NCBI RefSeq assembly: GCF_018128905.1
Contig: NZ_CP063808.1
Coordinates: forward strand, 8,370,001-8,434,000
Source: Streptomyces sp. A2-16
Lineage (GTDB): Bacteria; Actinomycetota; Actinomycetes; Streptomycetales; Streptomycetaceae
Reading direction: 5' to 3'
DNA length: 64,000 nucleotides
Both the position numbers and the translations under genes were made by a program. The stretch's first letter is position 1, and every line of letters begins with the position of its first letter. Positions 44,043 to 52,315 of this stretch are shown piece by piece. The notes below the pieces were generated by a model that was given only the letters and a program-made list of their open reading frames with translations, searched no databases and was not told the origin of the DNA.

Positions 44043-46727
44043 TCACCGCTGCCGCGGCCGGTCGTCCAGGCGCTGCGCGTCCTCGGGGCTCAGACGGCGG
44101 AACAGAGCGCGGGCGGCCTCGTAGTGGCGTATCGATTCCTCTTGATCACCCCGCGCCTCGGCGGCCTGGCCGAGCCATTCCAGGCAGCGTGCCTCCCAGT
44201 GCTCGGACCGGGCGTCTCCGGACCGGAAGCGCGCGAGCGCCTCCCGCAGCCGCCGCTCCCCGCCGTCCATGTCCCCGCCACGCTCCAGGACATGGCCGAG
44301 AAGGGCCAGGACGCGGGTCGCCTCGTACGTCTCTCCCATCCCGTCCAGCTCGGTACCTGCCCGGCGCAGTTGCTCGGCGGCCGTGGCCAGGTCGCCGGCG
44401 GCGAGCGCTGTCTCGCCCAGGCGCCGCCGGGAGAGGGCGGCGCCGCGCCGGTAGCCGATCGACTCCCTGAGCCGCAGGGCGTGCTCGAAGTGCTCGCGTG
44501 CCTCGTCGAGCCGGTGGGCCAGGAGTCCGACGTGTCCCAGTCCGCTCAGGGCCTGCGCCTGTTGACGTACGTCGTCGTCCGCCCTGGCCAGCTCCAGCGC
44601 CTGCCGGTACCACTGGGCCGCTTCCGGGTACCGGCCCGCGTTGCGCAGCCCGATCGCGCCGGAGGTGAGCATGCGGCCCTCGCCCTGCCTCGATCCGCTC
44701 CGGCGTGCCGCTTCGAGGCCGAGGCGATGCGCCTCGATCCACATTTCCGAAGGGCGCAGCCGCAGGAAAAGAGGCCACATGAGGTCCGTCAGACGCCAGC
44801 AGGAGGAGTCCCAGCCGAGCCGGGCCGAAAGGCGTACGGCGCCCATCAGTCCGTGGCGGTGCGTGTCCAGCCAGGTCAGTGCCGCCTCGGGGCCGTCGAG
44901 CGGGGTCGCGGGCGCCGTCCCCGCGGGGAGGTCGTGCCCGGGCAGCCGGTGGCTGGGGGTGAGGATGCCCTCCGCCGACGCGGCGGTGGCCAGACACCAG
45001 TCGACGAACCGCCGCAGGGTGCGTTCGCGCGGGCCGGGGTCCTCTCGTTCTTCGCCGAGCCGGCGGGCGTGCGGCTGGACGAGGTCATGGAAGCGATAGG
45101 TGCTCGGACCCGTCTCCTCCAGCAGGTTCGACTCCACGAGCGCGCCGACGGCGATGTCGGCGGCCTCGGCGGTGTCGCCCTCCTCGTCCTGTCCTTCCCC
45201 GTCGCCCGCGAGGGCGATCAGCAGCGAGAGGTCGTGGCGGTCGGCGGGCAGCAGTCCCATCCGGCGATAGAGCGCACGGCTCTCGTCCGGGAGGACGGCG
45301 TACGACAGATCGAGCGCCGTGCGCATCACGGCCTCCCCGTCCACGCGCAGCGCGTCGACAGCGCCCCGCCCGCGGGCGAGGCTGTCGGCCAGGGCGGACA
45401 CGGAGCGGTGGGGGCGCAGGGCCAGCTGGGCGGAGGCCAGGGCCACAGCCAGGGGCAGGCGGCCGCACAGTCTGACCACCTCACGCGCGGCGGCAGGCTC
45501 CCGTGCCACGCGGGTCCCGCCGCCGACGGCGAGGAGCTCCACGGCAGACGCGGTGGGCAGCCCCTCCAGCCGGTGCACAAAGGCGCCGTCCACGCGCAGT
45601 CCGGTCAGGTTGTTCCTGCTGGTCACCACGGTGAGTCCGGTCGGTGTGCCGAGCAGGAGCGGGCGTACCTGAGCGGCCGTGAACGCGCTGTCCAGGAGGA
45701 CGGCCAGCCGCAGCTGCGAGGTCGTGGAACGCCACAGCGCGCTGCGCTGCGCAGTTCCGGCCGGCACCGAGGAGGCGCCCAGTGCGATCAGGAAGGCTTC
45801 GAGGACGGTGGCCGGGGAGACGGGTCCGCTCTCGCCGAGGGTGCTCCGGCCGCCGAGGTCGGCGTAGAGGAGGCCGTCGGGAAAACTGTCGGCGTGCTCG
45901 TGGAGCCAGTGGGCGGCGAAGGTCGTCTTTCCGACGCCCGCGAGCCCGCTGACCACCAGGACCTGCGCCGCGTGCGCGGGCCGTTGGGCACGCAGGGCGT
46001 CGAGTGCTCGCCGGTCCGCCTCCCGACCGATGAACCGTGCGGTCACCGGCGGCAGTTGACGGGGAACGGGGCGGTGGGGCGGCGCCGCGGGGGCGGGCGC
46101 GTGGAAGTGAATGCCGCCGTGGATGTCCCGGGCCTGGACGCTGGGGCCGTGGACCACGGAACTGCCGCCGATGACGTTGGAGGTCGCCGCGGGGGCGAGG
46201 GGTGCGGGGACGGATGCGGGCGGTGTCCCCAGGGGTGTGGGTGGTGAGGGGACCGATGCGGGGGACGGCGGCTGGGACATGGGTGGCACGGGAGCCGATG
46301 CCGGGGAGGCCGGCTGGGACGCGGACGGCACAGGAGCCGACGCGGGGGACATCGGCTCGGACGCGGATGCCACAGGAGCCGACGCGGGGGACATCGGCTC
46401 GGACGCGGGTGGCGTGGAGGCCGATACCGGTGGCGTCGGCGTGGGGCCGGGGTGGTCGTGCAGCCACTCGGCCAGCGCCTGCCCTGTCGCCCGGTCGCGC
46501 GCCGCCAACTCGCTGAGTTCCTCGGCCAGTTTCTGCCAGAGCGCCGCCTCGACCGGTCGCCCCCGCACCCGGTGAGGGGGCCAGAGGCGTGTCAGTGAAG
46601 GGTCCACTCGGATCGCGGTGTCCAACACCCTGGCCAGTTCGCGCCAAGCGGGTGACTCCGGGTCGGCGCCGCACGCGGCCATGGCCGCCGGCAACGCCTC
46701 CGGTTCGTCCGAGGAGAAAGCACGCAC
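44043..46727 (-). CDS. NB-ARC/TPR STAND ATPase (NLR-like) with an amyloid-type motif
   Basis: This 894-aa protein has a helical N-terminal domain (about 10-92), a repetitive Ala/Ser/Pro linker (about 95-180), a Gly-rich motif GPSVQARDIHGG (about 194-205), a NB-ARC ATPase (Walker A GLAGVGKTT about 261-269, LAVLLDSA, GRLPLAVALA) and C-terminal TPRs (about 600-880). Bacterial STAND proteins of this form are dormant switches that oligomerise on sensing a ligand. The motif before the ATPase recurs in the 126-aa protein at 50432, suggesting signalling by templated assembly. GTG 46727 follows AAGGAG at 8 nt. The trigger is unknown. Confidence 0.88.
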   Translation of the reverse strand: MRAFSSDEPEALPAAMAACGADPESPAWRELARVLDTAIRVDPSLTRLWPPHRVRGRPVEAALWQKLAEELSELAARDRATGQALAEWLHDHPGPTPTPPVSASTPPASEPMSPASAPVASASEPMSPASAPVPSASQPASPASAPVPPMSQPPSPASVPSPPTPLGTPPASVPAPLAPAATSNVIGGSSVVHGPSVQARDIHGGIHFHAPAPAAPPHRPVPRQLPPVTARFIGREADRRALDALRAQRPAHAAQVLVVSGLAGVGKTTFAAHWLHEHADSFPDGLLYADLGGRSTLGESGPVSPATVLEAFLIALGASSVPAGTAQRSALWRSTTSQLRLAVLLDSAFTAAQVRPLLLGTPTGLTVVTSRNNLTGLRVDGAFVHRLEGLPTASAVELLAVGGGTRVAREPAAAREVVRLCGRLPLAVALASAQLALRPHRSVSALADSLARGRGAVDALRVDGEAVMRTALDLSYAVLPDESRALYRRMGLLPADRHDLSLLIALAGDGEGQDEEGDTAEAADIAVGALVESNLLEETGPSTYRFHDLVQPHARRLGEEREDPGPRERTLRRFVDWCLATAASAEGILTPSHRLPGHDLPAGTAPATPLDGPEAALTWLDTHRHGLMGAVRLSARLGWDSSCWRLTDLMWPLFLRLRPSEMWIEAHRLGLEAARRSGSRQGEGRMLTSGAIGLRNAGRYPEAAQWYRQALELARADDDVRQQAQALSGLGHVGLLAHRLDEAREHFEHALRLRESIGYRRGAALSRRRLGETALAAGDLATAAEQLRRAGTELDGMGETYEATRVLALLGHVLERGGDMDGGERRLREALARFRSGDARSEHWEARCLEWLGQAAEARGDQEESIRHYEAARALFRRLSPEDAQRLDDRPRQR
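46101..46178 (-). other. Coding site of the RHIM/BASS-like motif in the NLR
   Basis: The 26 codons encode NVIGG..GPSVQARDI..GGIHFH, directly between the Pro-rich linker and the NB-ARC domain. It aligns over its full length with the C-terminus of the 126-aa protein (N-x5-G...GP-x-VQ-x-RD...G-I-x-F). Confidence 0.7.
46245..46415 (-). repeat. 42-bp tandem repeat in the NLR linker
   Basis: About four copies of a 42-bp unit (nearly identical stretches start at 46287, 46329 and 46371) encode the 14-residue pattern SEPMSPASAPV. Copy number could vary and change the spacing of the N-terminal domain. Confidence 0.75.
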
Positions 46728-46907
46728 GTACACAACTCCTTCCGGCCCCACGGGAGCCCCCTCCCCACCGCGGACAAGATGTGAACCAATACGGCTATTT
46801 ATCAGTCAACTTTGAGCTCATAGCGCCCCCTTATGGTCATTCGCGCCAGGTCCATGACACTCTCGAATGCTCGGCAAGCACAGGTTCTACCGGCGGGGAG
46901 GACGCTG

Positions 46908-49900
46908 GTGGAGTTCGAGATCAGGCTTTCGGGATCGGTGGAGATCCGAACGGCGGGCCGCCGCAGCGATCTCGGATCGACCAAGACACGCTTGACGCTC
47001 GCCGCTCTGGCCTGGGACGCGGGTCGCACGGTGAGCGTGGACACCCTGATCCACCGCATCTGGGACGAGCATCCGCCCGCCAAGGCCCGGGAAGCGCTCC
47101 ATGCCCACATCTCCCGCATCCGGGGCGCCCTGCGCATGGCCGGGGGCGACGCACCCCCGATCGTCAGCCGCACGAACTCGTACGCCCTGGAGGTCGATCC
47201 GGAACGGGTGGACCTGCGCTGCTACACGAGCTGCGTGGAGCGAGCCCGTTCGCTGCGGGACAACGGCGACGAGGAGTCCGGCCTGCGCCTGCTGGACCGG
47301 GCGGAGGCGCTGTGGCACGGCGAGCCGCTGGCCGGGATCACCGGGTCCTGGGCCGAGCATCTGCGCGCCGCCGTGCGCGAGACCGGGCTCGTCGCCGCCA
47401 TGACCAGAGCCGAAATCCTGCTGGACGCGGGGAAGTTCAGCGACGCCGTACCCGTGCTGCTGCCACTCGCCGAGGCACACCCCGTGGACGAGGCCCTGGC
47501 CGAACGGCTCGCCGTCGCCCTGCACGGCAGCAACCGTACGGCCGAGGCGACCAGGCTGCTCCAACGGACCCGGCAGCGCGTGGTCCGCGACATCGGCCTC
47601 GACGCCGGCCACGGGTTGCACCGGGTCCACCAGGGAATCCTGGCAGGCACCCCTGCCAGGGACCTCCTCCCCCGCGCCGGGGCCGAGGACGGACGCCCCC
47701 CGCGGCCGACCCGCCGGGTCCCGGACAACCTGCCGCGCGATGTCCCGTGGGCCGGACGGCGCGATGAACTGCGGCGGCTCACGGCAGCGCTCTGCGAGGG
47801 ACGGGGAGGCTCGGACGTCGTCACCGTCGAGGCGATCCACGGAATGGGCGGGGTCGGGAAAAGCGCCCTCGCCGTCCACCTGGCCCATCGATTACGTGAC
47901 CGCTTCCCGGACGGCCGCATCCACCTTCACCTCGGCGGCTGTTCCACCGACCGGACACCGCCGACCCCGGCTCGCGCCCTCACCGAACTGCTGCGGCTGC
48001 TCGGCCTGGCCACCAAGGAACTACCAAAAGAACTGGACGAGTTGGTCGCGCTGTGGCGCTCGATGGCCCGGGACCGCCGGATGCTGGTGATCCTCGACGA
48101 CGCGACCTCCTCCGAGCAGATCCGCCCCCTTCTGCCGGGGGCGTCCCCCACGGCGGTCGTCGTGACCAGCCGCCGAAGGCTGCCCGGACTGCCGGGCGTA
48201 CGGCCGGTCTCGCTCGACGTACTGCCCCCCGAGGACGCGGCGGAGCTCTTCGCACAGCGACTGGGCCGAGCACGCGACACGGATCCCGCGGAGGTGGCGG
48301 AGATCGTCCGGATCTGCGGACACCTCCCATTGGCGATCGAGATCGCCGCGAGCCGCTTGCTCGCCCGCGCCTCGTGGACCACGTCCGATCTGTTGCGCCA
48401 GCTGGGCGAGGGCCGTGGCCACCTGACGCAACTCCGCGACCTCGACCGGACGTTGACCCAGGTCTTCGCGATCTCCTACGAGGCCCTGAACGCCGAGCAG
48501 CAGCTGGTCTTCCGCCGGATCGGGCTGCACGTGGGGGTGGATTTCGGGCCTGGGGCGATCGCCGCCCTCACCGGACTCCCCCAGACGACGGCTGAACACG
48601 TACTCGAGGAACTGCTGGCCCATCACCTCGTGGCCGAGCCCGTTCCCCACCGTTTCACCATGCATGATCTTTTACGGGACTACGCCAGAACGTTGATCGA
48701 ATCGGGCGGCACCGAATCCGAGGACGATGTCCGACAGGCCGTACAAAGCCTGGTGAAGCACTACCTTCACACCGCGGACCGGGCCGACCGGCTGGCCTAT
48801 CCCTTCCGTTCGCGCACCGATCTCGACGACGGTGATCCCACCCCCGCACCCTGTCCGGAAATCGTCGACGCACAGTCGGCGGAACAATGGCTGATCACCG
48901 AGTCGGCCAATCTTCTGGACACTTTGAACTGGCTTGTACACCATGGCACCGAACAGCAACTCGCCCTTTCCGTCCATGTGTTGGCGGGATTCCTGGACAT
49001 GGAGGGACACCTCGCGGCAGCCGAGCCGCTGCTGATACGGGCCGCCGCTCACTGGGACGCCGCAGGTGACAGTCCAGCCAGGGTGCGAGCCCTGCTCGAC
49101 CTCTGCGCGGTGCACACCCACGGCTCCCGTTACGACCGGGCGATCTCGACCGCACAGGAGGCGCTCGGTATCGCGCGGTCACTGCGGGACCGGGACCTGG
49201 AGTGCGAGTGTGTGCACCAGCTCTCGATCCCCCTGTGGCAGACAGGGCAGTACAGGTCTGCCCGATCCCTCCTGCAGGAATCTCTGAATTTCCTTTCGCA
49301 AACAGGCGATCCGCTCCGCATCGCGCGCTGCCGCAATTTACTTGGAATAAATCTCCTCCACCTGGCCGAGAACGAGAAGGCCCTGGCGCACTTCACCTCG
49401 GCACTGAGCGATTTCACGGAGATAGGAGACGAGCGGGGAAAATACAGCGCACTGAACAACATCGCGGAACTCCACAAAAGAGCAGGAAACCCGAAGGCGG
49501 CGGAGCTCGCCTATCGGCAAGCAGTGGTTGTGGCGGAGCGGATGGGGAATCCGCGCGACCGGGCGACACTCCAGATGAACATGGCGTCCGTGCTGGACGC
49601 GCTCGGCAGAGCCGATGAAGCCCTCACGCTGTACGGCCTGGCCCTCCCGGTGCTGCGCGACGTCGGAGACCGGCGCGCCGAGGCCATCGCGCTCACGCGC
49701 ATCGGCCGGGCGCACCGCAAGGCGGGCCGCACCGAGGAGGCCCTCCGCCAGCACATCGCCGCACTTGAGATGACACGTGCCATTCAGGCGGCGGGCGAGG
49801 AGGCCGAGGTGCTCTACGACTTGGCCCTGGCCGAACGGGACGCCGGGCTCACCACCCGGGCCCTGGCCCACCTGGAACAGAGCCTGGCGGTGAGCCGGAG

Positions 49901-49973
49901 CATCGGAGCCGGTGCCGAAGAGGTCCGGGCCGCGGGTCTCCTCGCCGAACTGCGTGGCGAAGTCCCGGCCTAG
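46908..49973 (+). CDS. AfsR-like SARP regulator with NB-ARC and TPR domains; three TTA codons
   Basis: This 1021-aa regulator has a SARP OmpR-type DNA-binding domain (about 1-95), a BTAD (about 100-245), a NB-ARC ATPase (about 270-600; GMGGVGKSALAVHLA, LVILDDA, GHLPLAIEI) and TPRs (about 690-1020). AfsR-type proteins activate antibiotic or developmental genes when the STAND module is switched on. TTA codons at 47892, 48672 and 49338 tie it to the bldA tRNA, and its 3' third is notably AT-richer than neighbours, suggesting recent acquisition. GTG 46908 follows GGGGAGGA. The target promoters are unknown. Confidence 0.9.
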   Translation: MEFEIRLSGSVEIRTAGRRSDLGSTKTRLTLAALAWDAGRTVSVDTLIHRIWDEHPPAKAREALHAHISRIRGALRMAGGDAPPIVSRTNSYALEVDPERVDLRCYTSCVERARSLRDNGDEESGLRLLDRAEALWHGEPLAGITGSWAEHLRAAVRETGLVAAMTRAEILLDAGKFSDAVPVLLPLAEAHPVDEALAERLAVALHGSNRTAEATRLLQRTRQRVVRDIGLDAGHGLHRVHQGILAGTPARDLLPRAGAEDGRPPRPTRRVPDNLPRDVPWAGRRDELRRLTAALCEGRGGSDVVTVEAIHGMGGVGKSALAVHLAHRLRDRFPDGRIHLHLGGCSTDRTPPTPARALTELLRLLGLATKELPKELDELVALWRSMARDRRMLVILDDATSSEQIRPLLPGASPTAVVVTSRRRLPGLPGVRPVSLDVLPPEDAAELFAQRLGRARDTDPAEVAEIVRICGHLPLAIEIAASRLLARASWTTSDLLRQLGEGRGHLTQLRDLDRTLTQVFAISYEALNAEQQLVFRRIGLHVGVDFGPGAIAALTGLPQTTAEHVLEELLAHHLVAEPVPHRFTMHDLLRDYARTLIESGGTESEDDVRQAVQSLVKHYLHTADRADRLAYPFRSRTDLDDGDPTPAPCPEIVDAQSAEQWLITESANLLDTLNWLVHHGTEQQLALSVHVLAGFLDMEGHLAAAEPLLIRAAAHWDAAGDSPARVRALLDLCAVHTHGSRYDRAISTAQEALGIARSLRDRDLECECVHQLSIPLWQTGQYRSARSLLQESLNFLSQTGDPLRIARCRNLLGINLLHLAENEKALAHFTSALSDFTEIGDERGKYSALNNIAELHKRAGNPKAAELAYRQAVVVAERMGNPRDRATLQMNMASVLDALGRADEALTLYGLALPVLRDVGDRRAEAIALTRIGRAHRKAGRTEEALRQHIAALEMTRAIQAAGEEAEVLYDLALAERDAGLTTRALAHLEQSLAVSRSIGAGAEEVRAAGLLAELRGEVPA

Positions 49974-50431
49974 CCAATTCCCGTCGGGGCGCTGCCGGGT
50001 ATAGGGGTACGCGCGTAAACCAGAGCGTCGTTCGACCCGGTCTGCCATCAGGCGCACACACACTCGATCGACACGCTAATGTTCCTGCGTGCGACGAGGC
50101 ACTTCCGCTGCCACTCCTGGCCGCTGTTGTGCCTTGCCCGCACTTCAGGCACAGCCCGGCGCTCCTTGAAAGAACGAAAGGTAAAAGGCTTCGTGAGATA
50201 CCTGCACCATGTCGTGGTACTGACCTGCATTGCATACGTGATTGCCAGCAGTCACGGTACGGCGTACTACGGCATATGATCCGCCCGGTGTCCGGTACCC
50301 GTCTCGTGGATCGGTACCGGGCACCGGCCCCCGGATGTGGCCGATGGTGATCGCTCCTGTCGGCGCCGGCTCTGGGACGATGACGTACCTGCCGACGCGT
50401 TCGACTCCGTTGCGCGACTGGGGGTACTGGC
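49974..50431 (+). other. 458-bp gap with one large inverted repeat
   Basis: No credible gene is seen. CCGGTGTCCGGTACC (50285-50299) and GGTACCGGGCACCGG (50313-50327) form a 15-bp stem with one G-T pair and a 13-nt loop; it may be a terminator or a regulatory site before the 126-aa gene. The stretch 50070-50280 is AT-richer than average. Confidence 0.5.
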
Positions 50432-50812
50432 ATGGATCCGATCTCGGCGAGCCTTCTCGTGGCGGCGGCGACCGGAGCGGGCGGTGAGATGGGGCGTCAA
50501 CTCTGGTCGGCACTGCGCGGGTTGGTGCGTACCGGCCCGGCGACCGGCGAGGCCGAACTGACCGCCCTGTCTGAGGACCCGCAGGACATGGAGCGGGCGC
50601 GGGCGCTCAGTGCGGCCCTGAACCGCCGTGCCGAGCAGGACCCTTCGTTCCGTGCGCACTTGACGCACTGGCAGCAGCAGGCGCACCTGCTGCGCACCGG
50701 GGACGGGGACACGCACAACACCGTCAGCGGCGGCACCCAGAGCGGACCGGTCGTGCAGGGGCGCGACTTCTCCGGCATCACCTTCAACGCCCCACCACCC
50801 GGCGACCGGTGA
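50432..50812 (+). CDS. Small putative effector with C-terminal RHIM/BASS-like motif
   Basis: This 126-aa protein has three parts: a hydrophobic Gly/Ala helix (MDPISASLLVAAATGAGGEM), a helical middle (about 35-88, with LSAALNRRAEQDPSFRAHLTHW), and a C-terminal motif (about 96-119) with GPVVQGRDFSG. The last matches the motif in front of the NLR ATPase 3.7 kb away. In known bacterial and fungal NLR amyloid systems such small proteins are membrane-active death effectors nucleated by the receptor; that function is inferred here. The exact NLR partner is not proven, although no other motif carrier is in the window. Confidence 0.75.
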   Translation: MDPISASLLVAAATGAGGEMGRQLWSALRGLVRTGPATGEAELTALSEDPQDMERARALSAALNRRAEQDPSFRAHLTHWQQQAHLLRTGDGDTHNTVSGGTQSGPVVQGRDFSGITFNAPPPGDR

Positions 50813-50891
50813 GCCCGGGCAGCCCGGTCCGGCACTCGTGACCGGGACGAACAGCCCTCCACCGGAACGCCGTCAGGGATAGCCTGACGCC

Positions 50892-51740
50892 ATGCCGGAT
50901 GCCTCTGACCACTCGCCCTCCTCGGCCGCCCCCGATCTCCACCGGCTCTCCCCCCGCGACGAGTCCCGGGTCGCCCTCGCCCTCACGCTGCGCCAGCTCG
51001 CCGACGCCGTGCTCGACGCCGTGCCCGTCGAGCCCGAGGCCGAGCCCGGGGAACTCCTGCGTACGGCGCTGAAGCTCCAGCGCCGGACCGAGGACGTGGT
51101 GCGGGAGGCCGTGGTGGCCGAGCGGGAACGGGGAACCACCTGGGCCGAGATCGGGGAGGTCGCCGGAGTCACCCGGCAGTCCGCCCACGAGAAGTGGTAC
51201 AGCGATGTGCACGCCTGGGCGGCCATCGGCCGCAGCGCCCTGCCGCCGCACCTGAAGACACTGGAGGTGGCGGCAGAGGCCGACGCCCGGTACGCCGCGC
51301 TGCGCCCCGACCGGCCGCACGCGGTCACCTCGGGACTGGACGCCGTCCGGTTTCCCGGCTCGCACGCCTACGAGGCCGGCCTGCGGGTCCGCGGTGCCGC
51401 TCTGCACACCCGGCGCACGAAACTGGACGCACGGGCCACGAAGCTCAACGAGGCCTACAGCGCGCTGCACGCGCACGGCCCCGCCAACTCCCCCATCGGT
51501 GACGATCCCCTCGCCATCGACGCCCACCGGGGCCACGCGGACGCCGTACGCGCCAACCGGCTCGCCATCGCGGCCGTGCACAGCGAGATCGCCAATGTCT
51601 ACGACCAGCTCGTCACCGCCGAGCCCTCACTCGCCGAGGAACACCGCACCCAGTGCGACTGGCATCGCAACGCCTCCGCACAGGCCCGCAGCTACGCCGA
51701 CCTCCTGAACGGCGCGGATCACCGCAGCCGCGACCTCTGA
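50892..51740 (+). CDS. HTH-containing hypothetical protein
   Basis: This 282-aa soluble protein has a helix-turn-helix at about 80-103 (GTTWAEIGEVAGVTRQSAHEKW), similar to sigma-region-4 or homeodomain-like folds, within a helical N-terminal half. The C-terminal half (about 130-280) is helical with Arg/Ala/His-rich coiled segments. Such proteins are common and uncharacterised in Streptomyces. It sits just after the effector-like gene and may belong with it or be independent. DNA binding is plausible; a target is not visible. Confidence 0.7.
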   Translation: MPDASDHSPSSAAPDLHRLSPRDESRVALALTLRQLADAVLDAVPVEPEAEPGELLRTALKLQRRTEDVVREAVVAERERGTTWAEIGEVAGVTRQSAHEKWYSDVHAWAAIGRSALPPHLKTLEVAAEADARYAALRPDRPHAVTSGLDAVRFPGSHAYEAGLRVRGAALHTRRTKLDARATKLNEAYSALHAHGPANSPIGDDPLAIDAHRGHADAVRANRLAIAAVHSEIANVYDQLVTAEPSLAEEHRTQCDWHRNASAQARSYADLLNGADHRSRDL

Positions 51741-51916
51741 GCGGCCCCGAACGGAGCACCCGACCCTCTCGGGACCCGGAACACGTCGACGCCCGCACCC
51801 GCGAGCCCCTGTCGGGCGCGGCCCGCCCGCCTGCCGCCCCGGGACCAGGCCGGTCCGCGACCTCGAACCCTCCGCAGCCTTGGCGGGCTACCGGCCCCGA
51901 CGGCGGCGAGCGCCCT

Positions 51917-52282
51917 CTAGTCGTCGGCTCCGCTCCGCACCGCCAGCCACACGGCGGCGCCCACCGCCACCGCCCCGGCCGCCCCCGCGGAGCGCATCAG
52001 CCCGCCGGACGTCCGCCACGACAGCACCGACCACTTCGACTGTGCCGACAGCAGCGACCCCGTGCTCAGCCAGGAGCCCGCCGAGATCAGGGACAGCGCC
52101 GAACCGATGGAGCCGACGGACAGGGCGCTGCCGATCGAGCCGACCGAGAGGGCCGAGCCCACGGAGCCGATGGACAGCACCGAACCCACCGACCCGATCG
52201 ACAGCACCGAGTCCTGTGACCACAGGGACAGCACGGAGTCCGAGGAGCTGTGACGCGCCGGTGATGCGGATCGCTTGGTCAT
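51917..52282 (-). CDS. Nonapeptide-repeat membrane protein
   Basis: This 121-aa protein consists of a basic Ser-rich N-terminus (1-15), eight or so nine-residue repeats S-[VI]-G-S-[AV]-L-S-[IV]-G (about 16-88) and one TM helix (about 97-115) before RSGADD. The repeats would stack hydrophobic residues at fixed spacing, like a short beta-solenoid. No family is recognised. It is monocistronic with the surface-protein gene 33 bp upstream on the same strand. Confidence 0.75.
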   Translation of the reverse strand: MTKRSASPARHSSSDSVLSLWSQDSVLSIGSVGSVLSIGSVGSALSVGSIGSALSVGSIGSALSLISAGSWLSTGSLLSAQSKWSVLSWRTSGGLMRSAGAAGAVAVGAAVWLAVRSGADD

Positions 52283-52315
52283 GACGCCATTCTGCCCGTC
52301 ACCGACGCGCCACGG

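Noticed and set aside
46245..46415. CRISPR-like repeats
   Set aside because: Copies are directly tandem, in frame inside a coding gene, with no unique spacers.
50079..50279. 66-aa + strand ORF between the SARP and effector genes
   Set aside because: No ribosome site and unusual composition (many Cys, His, Arg); nothing supports translation.
51888..52223. Overlapping - strand 111-aa frame and + strand acidic frame at the nonapeptide gene
   Set aside because: Both are frame shadows of the nonapeptide repeat DNA; the chosen frame alone gives a start, a TM helix and a basic N-terminus.
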